Assembly: GCA_010279815.1 (NCBI GenBank) | Contig: QEOQ01000180.1 | Location: 1,709,214-1,773,213 of the forward strand | Direction: 5' to 3' | Origin: Brachionus plicatilis | Taxonomy: Eukaryota; Rotifera; Eurotatoria; Ploima; Brachionidae | DNA length: 64,000 nucleotides | Shown here: one piece after another, positions 20,919 through 33,384 of the stretch | Layout: each line of letters starts with the position of its first letter | How positions within the stretch are numbered: the first letter of the stretch is position 1 | Position numbers and translations under genes: made by a program | The notes under the pieces: generated by a model | Told to the model about the DNA's origin: nothing | The model's input: only the letters and a program-made list of their open reading frames with translations | Databases searched by the model: none

Positions 20919-22121
20919 TTATACCATTGACATTTTTTCTTCTAAATTAGAAGAACGAATGCTCTTTTTTTTCTCAAGATCATTAACATTTTTGTTAATC
21001 TCTTCTTGAATAAATTCAGTTATTTTCAAAACCTTATTTGCTGTAATATCAACACATCTTTTTATCTATAAAAATAAAATAAAATAAATGCCAATTTATA
21101 TTTTTAATTCTTACTTGATCTTTTAGCAAAAGCATATTCCCACTGAGCTGCATTGTGCAAATTTCTCTATGACGATTCATGCCTATTACCAATTTCCCAT
21201 CCATACATTTCTCTTCTAATTCGGTTGGATCAACCAGCAAGTACTTTCTAAAGTAAAACAGATAAAAAAAGTAATTTTTGATTAATTTCTAACCCTTGGT
21301 CGAAAAAAGCAAATGAAAGAGTTATAGGCATATGTATAATTATCAATGGAATGGGATTTCGTTCTTCTGGACTAAACTTTAAAGAATTGTTAAAAATAAG
21401 TTTTGAAAGAAGCTTTAAAAAATATACAATTGTTATTTGATCACCCGTTACTGAAACTTCCGGTAACCTGAAATGAGAAACAGCACATATGACAGCTAAA
21501 TTTGCACAATCGAGTATATTTCCATCATGATTTAATACATTTAAATCAACTCTAATTTGCCACACTTTTTCACCGGCTCGTATACACAAAGTTTCTATGT
21601 CCAAGAATCGTGATTGCTTGAGATTTCTTTCCAAAAGCCTGTTGAGTTCAACACCTTGTTCTGACTGCCTAAAAAAATATTTTCAAGATTCTTTATATTC
21701 TTGATTTTTAAAAGAAATTACTTTCCGACTTCAAAATGTTGTGCACCCATTGGCGAAAGATCAAGGTTTATTTTTATAATTCCTTCATTCGGCCGTGAGT
21801 CTTTAGGTTTTACTATCTCAGCTGAAACTTGCGCTGAAACCCTTTATTAAATTTAATAATTGAATTTTTTGTTGCAATTTTTTAATTTACTGAGTATTTC
21901 CGATTGATAAAAGACAAGAACCTCTTGATTTCAGAAAATCAATTTTTATATCCCTTATGTCATAAACACTTCTTTTGTCAAGTCTCTAAATAATAGATTA
22001 ATTTGTTTATTATTATTATTATTGATTCTTGTTAAAATTAAAAATTGAGCCTCACTAGATTTTCTGACAATGCTTTGATGACAAAGTCATATTCACACAA
22101 AGATAGCGGAACTTCTCTCAT
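20919..22121 (-). CDS. EXOSC9: RNA exosome subunit EXOSC9 / Rrp45, seven exons
   Basis: Minus-strand gene assembled from exons 22121-22056, 21985-21891, 21841-21722, 21668-21428, 21376-21294, 21247-21115 and 21065-20919. All introns are GT-AG and the 885 nt stay in frame for 294 residues. The protein has an RNase PH fold: start MREVPLS, ENLRLDKRSVYDIRDIKI, GAQHFEVG, ESLC-like IETLCIRAGEKVWQIRVDL, LNHDGNILDCA, SPEERNPIPL, MPITLSFAFFDQG, LVDPTELEEKCMDGKLVIGM, NRHREICTMQLSG. EXOSC9 is one of the six ring subunits of the 3'-5' exosome core; in animals the ring has no catalysis of its own. The length is like yeast Rrp45; the long C-terminal tail of the vertebrate protein is missing. The intron 21427-21377 is 51 nt with no in-frame stop. 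PGRMC lies about 400 bp upstream on the same strand. Confidence 0.93.
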
Positions 22122-22523
22122 TCTCTAAAGCAAAATTGTACTGTTGTTTTTTTTTAATAAATATCATTTGGCATACCAAAACCAATACATGTGAATGGAA
22201 TTTAGAAAATTTAAATTTAACCTCCATTAAATAATTTTATTAACGAATTTGTACTAAATCAGTTACAAACAGAAAAAAAAATTTACAAGAATATTTCGCT
22301 AATTTATTTTAAATCTTAATGGAAAGTCATTTTATGGATTTTTCTTTGTTTATGTAAAGCTTAAAGCCTAGTAATTTTTAGGCTAACTAATTAATAAAAT
22401 AAAGTCTAAGACTTAACATTGTGTCGATTTAAATGATTTTCTATAGCGAAATTAAGACAAAAATATCTTTAAAAATTAAAAAAAAAAACAACTTTTTTTC
22501 TAAACTTAAAATTTAAATAAAAA

Positions 22524-23125
22524 TTAAAGTTGTTTTTTAACTTCGGCTGACTCTTCTTCGTAAACAGAAGGCTCTTCACCAGGCCTTAGCAAATTACCAA
22601 CAAGTGGATATTTTTCTTTAATTATTAAAATTAATTTATTTAGGACACGATAGACAAAAATATTATACCCAAAAATTGCATCTCCCATTCTTTGATACTT
22701 TCCATTTGAGAAGTCTTCAAATCGCTTAAGTCATCGTACTCATCTTTAAATTGCGATTTGTCCACTGAAAAGGTGCCCAACGCTCTGGATGCATCGCGAC
22801 CAGCGAACACGGAATACGGGCCGCCCGGTCCATAAAAGTCTTTCGCTTTTGAAACATCAAAAACTTTGCCCAATACCCCAATCAAAATTCGTCCATTTGA
22901 CTTAATCCCATCATATTCCTTTAGCTGTTCCAAAGTAAAATCTTGTTTTGGCATATTAGCCAAATCATTTTCTGATTTGGAGTTTTTTTTGGCTGGCGGT
23001 TTGGTACTATCTTTTTTGATCAATTTGTACGAGAAATAGCAAATCAAACCTACTAGAAAAATATTGACCGGAGATGAAATAACATCGTCGAAGAACCGTC
23101 GGGCCATAGCAAACGCTTCTGGCAT
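22524..23125 (-). CDS. PGRMC: membrane-associated progesterone receptor component (PGRMC/Dap1 family), two exons
   Basis: Exons 23125-22669 and 22615-22524 (GT-AG intron of 53 nt) give 182 residues. An N-terminal membrane segment (VNIFLVGLICYFSYKLI, about residues 20-36) is followed by a Lys/Ser linker and a cytochrome-b5-like haem domain: FTLEQLKEYDG, RILIGVLGKVFDVSKAKDFY, GPGGPYSVFAGRDASRAL, then YDDLSDL. The second exon completes it with KYPLVGNLLRPGEEPSVYEE. These are the family's conserved stretches, including the Tyr residues used for haem coordination. The protein binds haem at ER and other membranes and supports cytochrome P450 and sterol metabolism. I start at ATG 23125; an extra upstream TTG-AAA in frame is not a credible start. 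It is divergent from TM9SF1. Confidence 0.95.
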
Positions 23126-24488
23126 TTTCAATCTTAAAGTGTCAAAAAAAAATTAGTTCTCTCTTTATTTATAAATTAAAAAAAAAACGCAATTAAAATC
23201 ATATAAAGATAAATTGAATTAAATGTTTAAATCTAAAAATGAAAGTTTTTATAGCCAAAAATTTCTGTCTTAAATAAACTAAATTTATTAATTTTAAAGA
23301 ATAGTTTAGGCTTGACAGCTCTTAAAAATAGATTAACAAAAGACATATGGTTCAATGATTAAATTTGTCTTTCAACTTACCTAGCTAAAATTAAATAAAT
23401 ATTTAATAATTTTAAAAACAGGGAGTAATTGTGTTCATTTTAATTTGTGTATAAATTTATGAACACCGGGCATATATTTAAGCTCTCTTTTTCATCTACA
23501 TTGCATACACCCGAAACAAAAATGACTTTAATTTTAAATGAGCAAATTTTTATTTTAAATATAAAAAGCATAATTGAAATTTTTTTAGTCTTGTCATCTT
23601 AAAAACTACACAGAAATTCACCAGATTTATCTTAATAAAGACTAATCTATATATTATTGATAATTCCGACCTGGTCGGATTTCTTGAATTAAATGATTCT
23701 AGAAAAAATAGACTTTTTAAAAAAATCTACCAAATTCAATTTGGCTTGATGAAAAATTTACTTTAATTTTCTTTTGCAATTATCTCTTATTCTTGAAATA
23801 AGAAAAACTTTTGAGAATGTTATTATAAATTATCAAAAAATATATTTAAATCTTGAAGCTATTTACTCAAATTTAGCTGTATTGCTTTCTTCTTCAAGCT
23901 TTTGTTCAAAAAGCTAAAAAATGAAAACGTGGAAAGTTGAGCGAGCTAGTTTACTCAAGGGCTGATTGTTTTACTTAATTTGATGGGTCCAATGGGTGTC
24001 TACTTAATTTTGGTCATGAGCTAAATTATCTTAACTTTATTTTATTATGTAGCCTTGACTTCAAATAGGTATTTTTAATAAATTTTTTTAAATAGAAGTG
24101 TTAAATAGAGAAAATATTTTATAATAAAAAATTATAATTTCTAGCATACATCATTTCTGGAAGTAAATACTTTTTGATTAAAAAAATTGGCAAAAATAGC
24201 AAGTTTTTAGATTAAATTAGTTTATTTGAAAAAATTTTGAAATGGTTCATCAATTTATTTTTTAGGAATCATTTGATTTTTTAAATCAATTTTTATGAAA
24301 TAAAATATTGAAATTATTTTCCTAAAATTTTAATAAAATATGCGACCAAAGTGTATGCTTGAAAAAATTGATTGTTTTATTTTTTAATTTCAGAACAAAA
24401 TAGCTAAGAAATTTTTATGCTTGTTGGCTGATTTAATTTGTTTTCATTTAAAAAAATCAGCGTACGATAGCCCAAAAAAGGACCTGAA
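23126..24488. other. divergent intergenic region, PGRMC to TM9SF1
   Basis: About 1.36 kb of AT-rich sequence that must contain both promoters. A TTTTTTAATTTCAG at about 24380-24393 resembles a splice acceptor, so TM9SF1 may have a non-coding first exon. Confidence 0.4.
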
Positions 24489-26711
24489 ATGAAACTTTTG
24501 AGATTTACGTCGATTTTTCTACTTGGAATCATTTTCAGTAATCCATCCTCTATTTCAAGCGAAGCCATTAAATATAAAGACGCAGACCATGTAGAAGTAT
24601 ATGTAAACAAGGTTGGACCATACTGGAATCCGGTAAGTTATTTCATTTATCTTAAGCAGTTTTATTTAAAAATTCTTAAAGATATTAAATTTTTAATTAT
24701 AATTAAATAGTTAATATATTAATTTTTCAGCATGAAACATACCATTTCTACTCTTTGCCTCTATGTAGACCAGAAAAGGTATACATTTTATTTAGTCTTT
24801 ATTTTTCTTCTAATGATTTTTCATGATTAAGATAGAGCATCGAAGTTTAACACTGGGCGAAGTATTGGATGGTGATCGTATGGCCAAGTCTATGTATGAT
24901 GTCAAATTCAAGCAATCTTTAGATTCGGCACAGCTGTGTACCATCACCTTAAATCAGGAACAAATCGAACAATTGAAATTAGCAATAGAAGACTTGTATT
25001 ATTTTGAATTCGTAGTTGGTAATGCTGCAATATTAAAGTTAAATTTATATTTTTTATTAATTATTAAAAAAAAAGATGACATTCCAATGAGAGGATTTGT
25101 CGGACAATTAGAAGAAGGCAATCTCATTCCTCATACACACCATACATACCTTTATACACATTATGATTTTTACTTTTTTTATAACGAAGATAGAGTAATT
25201 TCTTATATTTTTTTAAAATAAATTTTTTCAATTTTGAATAAGATTATTTTTGCAAATGTTTCGACCAAGCAAAGAGCGCCCTCTAAGTTGGATGACGTTA
25301 TTGCACCTATTGAGCTAACATTTACTTACAGTGTATACTGGGAAAAATCAAAGTAAATTAAATACAAATTATAAAGTTTTTAATTAAATAAAAACACTAA
25401 AAGCATTACATTCCAAAATCGAGGTAAATTGCTCCGTTCAACTGGATTTTTTCCCAAAACTCTGGAGGTAACAAATAAAAAACTTCAATTTAAAAAATAA
25501 AAAAAATATTTAAGATTCACTGGCTTTCAATTATTAATTCAATAATTTTAGTTTTTCTTCTACTTGGTTTTGTAGTCATTATTTTGGTAAGCTAGAATGA
25601 AAATTAATTTTTGCCTAATTTTTTTTATCAAGTCAAGAGTTTTGAAAAATGACTTTTTGCGCTATAATGCCGAAGGAGAAGAGTCTTTGGACGATGAAGA
25701 TTATGGATGGAAGCTTATTTCCAATGATGTTTTCAGATTTCCATCTCATAAACTTTTATTTTGTTCAATCTTAGGTGTAGGCACACAATTTTTAGTATTG
25801 GCTTTTGGAATTCTATTGATGGCAATGCTTGGTTTATTCAATGTCCACAGGCACGGAAGTCTAAATACGGCTGCATTTTTACTCTATGCATTGACATCAG
25901 GTATAGCTGGATTTGTGAGTTCTAAAAATTATCGTCAAATGAATGGCGAAAAGTGGGTTTGGAATATAAATCTTACAGCATGTTTGTACACCGTTCCATT
26001 CTTTTTAACGTGGAGCATTATCAACACAGTCGCATGGGCTTATGGAAGCACTCAAGCACTACCTTTCACCACCATAGTTGTTCTCGGATTGGTATGGATA
26101 GTTATTGGATACCCTTTGACTGTTTTCGGAGGTATAATTGGTAAAAATTCATCTGGATCGTTTGACGCTCCATGCAGAACCAAAAATATTTGCAGAGAGA
26201 TACCACCAGTACCTTGGTACAGAAGCACTTTGTCTCACATGATGATAGGAGGCTTTTTACCATTTTCTGCTATTAGTGTCGAATTATATTACATTTTTTC
26301 GACTCTTTGGGGAAGAGACCAGTACACACTTTATGGAATTTTAGGCATAGTTTTTGTGATTCTCTTGAGCGTTACTGCATGCATTTCAATTTCTTTGACT
26401 TATTTCCAATTGGCATCGGAAGATTACAGATGGTGGTGGCGATCGATTTTAACTTCGGGGTAAATAAATTTATTGCTTTTAAATGTTTATTTAATGATTT
26501 ATTATTTAGTGCAACTGGTCTTTTTGTTCTGGCTTATGCGATTTTTTTCTTCGCTAAAAGAAGCAACATGTCAGGTGGTCTGCAAACACTTCAGTTTTTT
26601 GGGTACACTTTTTTGACATGCTATATTTTCTGTCTAATGTTGGGAACAGTTGGATACTATACAAGCTTAAAGTTTATTAGATATATTTATTTTAATATAA
26701 AGATGGATTAA
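24489..26711 (+). CDS. TM9SF1: transmembrane 9 superfamily member 1, nine exons
   Basis: Exons 24489-24632, 24731-24778, 24832-25018, 25076-25194, 25243-25352, 25404-25467, 25515-25586, 25633-26459 and 26510-26711 join in frame (1773 nt, 590 residues), all with GT-AG introns. The protein opens with a signal peptide ([17 protein letters not shown]), then the lumenal domain: [59 protein letters not shown]. After [17 protein letters not shown] come nine membrane segments with the family's [40 protein letters not shown] and EDYRWWWRS motifs. VLDGDRMA and NVHRHGS identify the TM9SF1 branch. It ends in KMD, the KxD/E Golgi-retention (COPI) signal of the family. Length fits the usual ~600. The 57-nt intron 25019-25075 has no in-frame stop. 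Confidence 0.96.
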
Positions 26712-27070
26712 CTTTAACCATAGTTTTTTTGAAAAAAGTTTTAAATCATTTTGATTTGCAAAAAAGAAAATTTATTAAATTGATAAATTATTTTTTTAAA
26801 TTTGTTTTTAAAAATAAATTTTTTATTTATTTTGAATTGACTATTATTTTTTTTTTTAATTTTGTGCTCTTAAAAAAAGCAATTATTTAAAAGTTAATAA
26901 AAATAAAATTATAATAAAAAAGGACTCAAAATTTTTTAATTTATCTCATTTAATTATTACATATAAACATGTTTGACTTTAGAAAAACAAAAAAGTCTTT
27001 AATTGGTTTGGTTTTTAATTTTTTCAATTCAAATTTCTTCAGAGTTAGTTCTGTTGAGATTGTTGAATTT
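26712..27070. other. TM9SF1 3' flank
   Basis: Very AT-rich 3' UTR and spacer with AATAAA-like strings. No gene seen. Confidence 0.4.
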
Positions 27071-27080
27071 GTTTAAACTA

Positions 27081-27307
27081 GGGAGAGTGAAGTTGGGAGC
27101 AATTTTTATCTAAAGCAAAGCAATTTATTTGAATTTAAATTCCTATTAAAATAAGATAACTTAAATAAATTTTAGAATATTTTAAATTTTTTTTATTTAT
27201 TGTTTTAGAAAAATTTTATACGAATATTCATTTTGAAAAAGTTGTTAAAGTTTTATCTGCACAAAATCGCTCTGCTTTGAAAAATTGCTCCCAATTTCAC
27301 TCTCTTG
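27081..27307. mobile_element. hAT-like MITE with perfect 8-bp target-site duplication
   Basis: The 8-mer TTAAACTA flanks the element on both sides (27073-27080 and 27308-27315). The ends are imperfect inverted repeats: GGGAGAGTGAAGTTGGGAGC at the left and the reverse complement of the right end CAAGAGAGTGAAATTGGGAG. The similarity continues through an AAAGCA-GCRATTT block to about 50 bp. An 8-bp duplication and a CARNG-like end fit the hAT superfamily. No coding capacity. Confidence 0.8.
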
Positions 27308-27653
27308 TTAAACTATTATTTAATTAATTTTGAAAAAATGTGTTCAATTATTTTTTTATTTAGTAAAATATAAAAAAAGAAGAAAAAAATATTTGCTTAA
27401 CCATTATTTTTTGGTTGATATTTTACAATTTTGATACATATTCATTTGTATGATAAATTATTTTACAAAACGCATTGAAATAATGAAGCGGTGTAATATC
27501 GATCATTTTATCACTACTAAATTTTGTATCGAAAAGCCGGTGACATAATTTTTTTAATTTAATGAAGACGATAGATACTGTTTTATACTTTTAATCAAAA
27601 ATAAAAAATTAATTTTTTCAATAATTAAATGGTTGCGTTTTTGATCACTCGAT

Positions 27654-28416
27654 TTACATTATTGAACACATGCAACAACCAGTTTCGGATTGATGAATTT
27701 TTTCTTTATTCGAATTGTCTTAAAATTACAAAATTAATAAAGTAAATAATTATTTTATTATCTCTTTTATCTTTTTAAATAGACTAAAAGCAATTAAATA
27801 AATTGAGTTTTTTTAAAATTTCAATTCATCGATTTTTGGAAAAAACTAAAAAACTAGACATCATGATGACATTTTAGTTTCACGATAAAAATTTAGAAAA
27901 CCTAAATAGCATATTGAATTTTTAATATTAAAATTCCATATACAAACCTATATTCGGCTGAGGAATTTTCTCTCTTGGAACGAGATGCATGACACATTTT
28001 CGTCCTGCGTGAATATTCAACGCTTTTAATTAAAATAAAAATAAAAATTAAATTTTTTTAAATCATCAATTTTTTTACAATTTAGAGTGACATTTTCATG
28101 CAAAAACCTGCCTTGGTATATTAAACGTAAAACTTCGGCTCGCTCGACTTTGTTTGCTTGCCATTCCTGAGGCCATTCGTCATAAACTTGTTGGGCTATT
28201 TGAGCAGCTTTGAATTTTATATTTTAAAAATGAAACTGAATATTCTGAATTTAATTACCAGTAAGACTGGGCAAGACATGAAATTCTTTGCCTGCTTGGT
28301 CATTACCGGCAACATAGATTAGTTTTAGAATAACCTAAAAAATAAAAAGAAATTTTTGATCGCAATAAAACCTAATAACAAACTACTTTGTCAACTGGAA
28401 TTGTATTTTTGACCAT
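27654..28416 (-). CDS. UBL3: ubiquitin-like protein 3 (membrane-anchored ubiquitin fold), five exons
   Basis: Exons 28416-28387, 28334-28259, 28207-28079, 28022-27948 and 27718-27654 (GT-AG introns) join in frame into 124 residues. The sequence reads MVKNTIPVDK, VILKLIYVAG, then AAQIAQQVYDEWP, VLRLIYQGRFLHENVTL, GRKCVMHLVPREKIPQPN. It ends in a lipidation tail ETGCCMCSIM followed by TAA. UBL3/MUB proteins carry a ubiquitin fold, are prenylated at a C-terminal CAAX box and act at the plasma membrane, where UBL3 modifies proteins and directs their sorting to extracellular vesicles. Vertebrate UBL3 ends in CCVIL; here two extra residues make three Cys and the CAAX box CSIM. The 229-nt last intron is the longest. 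Every exon is too short to stand out as an ORF. It is convergent with TM9SF1. Confidence 0.92.
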
Positions 28417-31400
28417 TACTTCATAAACTCATATTTTAAAAAAATAAGGAAAAATAAAAAAATCAAATTAAATTAACCACAAAATTGGCCGATCGACTCT
28501 AAGACCAAAATAATCTAATTAAATTTAAATTAAGCTTTAAATTTAAGAATTTTATTAATAGAAAAAATGAGAATAATTTTTTTTAAATACAATTTTTTTT
28601 TAAACTTTCTATATTTAAACAAATACCAAAATGAAATTCTAAGTTAAGAGCATAAACTGCATTTTTACACTTGGTATTTAATGTTTAAGTGGGAATCATG
28701 CTGAAAAACTTCTTTACATTATTATATAATTTTTAGGCGTTTATCAATAACCTTATCGCTCGAGGATACTTTATCGAATAATAAACTAAGTTAAGAAATT
28801 AATTATTAAATTAAATTATTTATATTTGTTTGCTCAAACATTATTTCATATTTTGTTTAAACATAAAAGATGGAATCATACAGCTAAATACTGGCTCCTA
28901 GAGCTATATTTTATGATAATTCTAAAATTATTTTCATGATTAGTATCAATGTTACTTAAGATTGCTTTATCGAAAAATAAAAAACACATGAACGAATTTC
29001 TGCTAGTAATCCAAAGAGATATAGTATTCCTTTTTTTCAGTATAAGAAATTTTAGCGCATGTTACTAGGGTTTGCATTATGCTACAGAAATTTTAGAAAA
29101 ACGAATTATTTAAATAATGTTACATTAGCTTATGCAATTCTTGTGATAATTTTTTTTCGATTTAAAAAAAAATGAATAAAACAAATGGGACTGTTTGATT
29201 TTAGAATAAAGTTTCAAAATAATTATGCTTTATTATTATTTAAAACGAATTTTTAGCCGAAAATGTCTAAAATTATGTGAGTTTTTTTTAAAGATACGAA
29301 ATAGCAAAAAAAAAACTCCGCATAAAATTTATTAGGTAACAACGATCTTTTCAAGATGTTTCATTTAAACGAATAAATGTTAAGTAATTTGTCTATAAAA
29401 ATTATCATTTTAAATAAATCGCTTTCTGAAAAACATTATCTGAAAATATTTTTTTTTTGTGAAGTGAGAATTGCATCAATTTAAAAGGCATCATTTTCAT
29501 AAGATAATAAACAGTTTTTTGATTTATATCAAAGTTATACATTTATTTTTCTGATTAAAAATACAAAAAATTTCTAATAAAAACAAGAATTGAATTGTTG
29601 ATGCAATCAATTAAATGTACTAAAGAGAAACATTACACTCAAACTAATGAAAAAAATCTAGCCAAAATTTGATATTCCTGTAAAGATAAACTATTAATAT
29701 GATAAATAGAAGTATGTCTACAACTTCACTCCATCACTTCGTAATTTAATTATGCGTACATTTTTAGTTGTTCTAAAATTGAATTTTGAGTTATTTTGAT
29801 GAAAGGCGCATAATTTTATTTTTAAAAAATATAAATAATTTTAAAAGACAACCTAAAATTGAAAAAAAAAAGAATTAGAAGTAAATAAAAAATTGACTTA
29901 ACAACTCTCAGTAAAAGAGTTAAAGCAAATTTTTATTTTTAATTGTTTTAAAATCAATAAATTAGTTTTTTTTTTGTCAAGCAAAAGGTTTTAGATGTTA
30001 ATAGCCTAGTATGTAATTAACTAAAACGCCTAATTCTGAATTAAATTATCAAAATAAGACGAGATTAAAAATTGCTATTGAAATTTAGTTTGCATTTAAA
30101 ATAAAAGTTATGCAATCGAAAACTGGTTTTAATAAACTTTTTATTTAAATAGAGGGAAGTGTATTAATATTAATGAGATATCACCTTTAAAAAATGAGTG
30201 TCCTTAATAACAAAAAGTTTAATTATGAGCTTTATTTTGAATATATTTGGATAATTTTAAAAATCTAGATAAATATGTGACAAATAATGAAATGATTCGT
30301 TTGATAAATACCATAAAATAATTTGGCAAAACTTGAATTATAAAAAATAAAAATATGATTCTATAAAAGAAACTCGAAAAAGATATGATTTAAAAATGTT
30401 TGTGAATTTGAATGATAATTTGAAATTAAGTTATGAGACAGACACTTTTGGAATTTGTTTTAATTTTGAATATGAATTAAGTTTTTGTGTCGCTTGAATT
30501 TCTGAAACAATAAGTTATATAATTTAATTGAAATTTTCTTTGAGGTTTATTTAAAATCTGTCAAGCTTGAAGCCTTAGTCTCATGCCAAACAAAATTTGA
30601 ATAGCTTTCTGCATTCAAGGTTTCTTTGATTGGATCTTGAAACGAAAAGCAAAAAAACATTTCGCTAAATTTTTCTATAATTTAATCAATTGAATAAATT
30701 TCAACATTTAAGATTGAATAGAATTCTGCGACAATTTATAGATGCTATCCAAGATTGAAATTTTGGAAGACTCTAATTCTTGTTTGTATAAGCTTAAAGC
30801 ACCCTTGAACAGAAAACATCGACTTCTAATTGATTGGAATTTTTTCAATGAAGAGAAAACTTTTAAGAACAAATTATAGATTACATAATTTTTATTTTTC
30901 AAAATAAATTTCTTTAGCTATATTCATTTGGTCTTGTTGTTGAAAAATTATTTTGCAGTTCTATTCAAAAAAGAAAATAAATAAAAAGTTTATGATCAAT
31001 GATAAACTCTTGATATTTTTATCAGTGATTAAAAACAATCAATAAAGTTTTAGTTTTAAAAATATACTTTTTATTCCAAAATTAATCATCCATCATGAAA
31101 AATTAGTAGATCCAAGAATAGATTGATACCATTTCCTTTTTTTACTTGATAAACAAATAATCAGATGATTTTATTAACTAATTTTTTCAAAATTTATAAC
31201 TTAAACATATTTTATATAAATGTTAAAATCAATAAACATGACCAATCTTTTTTAGTTTTTTTAAATTTTAAATTATTTACTATTGAGTTCTTGGAAATTT
31301 AATTAATTTAAATGGCTGTTTGAAAAAGACAATTTAATTTTCAATTTAAATCAGGTAAATTAATTAAAGATCGATCCTATATTATTTGACAATTTTTTTT

Positions 31401-31535
31401 CTATTTAAAGCTAAATATTAATTCAAAACATTTCGAAAATTTTAGAATTGAATTAATTGAATTCTACATTTATTTTCAGTATTTTTAATTTTATAGGTTT
31501 CTTTAATAAAAATACAAAAAAAACGAAAGTCAGTA
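28417..31535. other. non-coding AT-rich region
   Basis: About 3.1 kb upstream of UBL3. ORFs here are short and of AT-rich random composition. I see no gene, no tRNA-like fold and no clear repeat pair. Confidence 0.4.
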
Positions 31536-31540
31536 GTAAA

Positions 31541-31848
31541 GGTGGTATTGTAGTATGATCTTTAAGCAATGTCGATTGTTTGTTGCTGCAAAGTCAAAAA
31601 GTTCCGTATGGAATAAACCCAAATTTTGACATTGTTCCAAGAGTAATGGTCACGAGTTTAGGGTATAATTTCTTAAGATATCCAATTTTAATATAACATT
31701 CGATGATGGGAGTAATGAAGTAAGAAGTCTAAGTTATGAACTGAGAAATAAAGAGTTATTGTTTGAACCAAGTTTAAAATCAAAATATGGTAAAAAAACA
31801 TTTGAATTCCATTTATTCAAGACTTATAAACAAGTTTGTAATTATTAA
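31541..31848 (+). pseudogene. decayed coding relic of unknown family
   Basis: Two adjoining frames read like protein rather than noise: SLSNVDCLLLQSQKVPYGIN continuing through PRVMVTSLGYNFLRYP, then after a frame change near 31690 FDDGSNEVRSLSYELRNKEL and KYGKKTFEFHLFKTYKQVCN to a stop at 31846-31848. There is one in-frame TGA near the start. I do not recognise it. Its position near an LTR suggests a mobile-element protein, but that is only inference. Confidence 0.4.
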
Positions 31849-32923
31849 GAAAGATTCAAATATAAACAAGTTTAAATTATCAATTTTTAATAATATTAAT
31901 AAACTGTGGTGATTTAACACTGGGGTTTTTACCGTTTTTTACATAAAATTATGTAATTTCACTACAATAATTTATGCAAAAACAATATGATTTTTTACAA
32001 AATTTGATTTAAAATCAAAAATATTATATTTTTGAATTTGTATTTAAATTTTGTTATGATTTATATGTCAAAGTTATTTGAATAAATGAAGTTTCGATCA
32101 ATTGATCATTATTAGTTACTTATTAATGTTGATTATGGGCACTAGCCTTATGATTAGACTTGGAATGAAAAAAAAAATTAAAAAACAGATTTATCAATAT
32201 ATTTTTAAGCTTTTCTGAAATTAAATAATTTGCAAAATTAGACAAAAAAATTCATAAAAAAATGATAATTGATTATGTAATATTTATAAAAGATTGAGTT
32301 TCAACTAGCTTTATTGGTTAATTATATTTAAAGTAAATAAATATAAAATTTAATCTTATCAATTGATTAATAAATTATAAAAATAAATTTGATAACTTTT
32401 TTAATGAAAAATTTAATATTCAAAAGTTTTTTGTGAACAATGGAACATTAGTATTAAAATTTAATAGATATTTTGTTAAGGTACTTGAAAATTATGTTTT
32501 CTTTTAATTACTTGACTCCTTTTAAAGAATTTTATATTTTTTTTGCGTAGATGAATTTTCAGGTTATCTTAGTGTAGAAAAATAATAAATGTATAGTCTC
32601 GTTCTTAGTATCTCTGATATCATTTATTTTTGATAATTAATTATAGTATATTAATAAAAAATATTAAAATTACCTGAAAAATCTTATTGAAAATTTTAGC
32701 TTGTAAAGCTATGAATATTCTAGAATTCATACAACTTCACAATTGGATATTATTACAAAACAAAGAAAAAGTCATCCAACAGAGATAATTAAAAAAAAGA
32801 AAAATTTAATCATACGATTTGCTGATACATACCAACTAAATGAAATGAAAATAAAAATTCAAAACCATTGTTGACGGACCATTATCTTGTCTTGTAGAGC
32901 GGATCCTGTTCGCAGCGCCACTT

Positions 32924-33263
32924 TGTTGACGTGCGGTCAACGACTTGTTGGTGATCAAATAAAAGAGTGAAAAATGTTGTTTGAACAATTTATTAATGTC
33001 TCTTATGCCAAATTTAAGTTTAAGAATACACATTCCCATTTATCTAAAAGTCTTGTTCCATTTATACGAAGAGTATTTCTTATCAGTTATAAATTAGGCT
33101 TAGCAACATTTCGTATTTTATTCTATTTTATTTTATTAATGAAGTAACAACTACTAGCAACAATTAAGTTACTAACACTTAAACTAAGGACTTTTAATTA
33201 TTATTTTCTCCAGAGAGACTGTGTAGCATTCCAGCTTCTCACTACTGTGATAAGCCGCTAACA
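32924..33263 (-). mobile_element. LTR of a retrotransposon with primer-binding-like site
   Basis: On the minus strand a segment of about 340 bp begins TGTTAGCGGCTTATC at 33263 and ends GACGTCAACA at 32924. Three bases further on comes TGGCGCTGCGAACAGGATCC, which resembles the TGGCGC-type tRNA primer-binding site following a 5' LTR. The inside of the segment holds an AATAAA-like region and is richer in unique sequence than its surroundings. No second LTR or intact gag/pol lies within reach, so this is a truncated element or the edge of one. Confidence 0.55.
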
Positions 33264-33384
33264 CCATATTCTAAAAAAATTTAAAAGATAAATAATATTT
33301 AAATTAATTTATGTTAACTTGGATGATGTAATTGAACCAAATATTGATGAAAAAATAATAGTGATTTTAACTTTTACTTTGATA

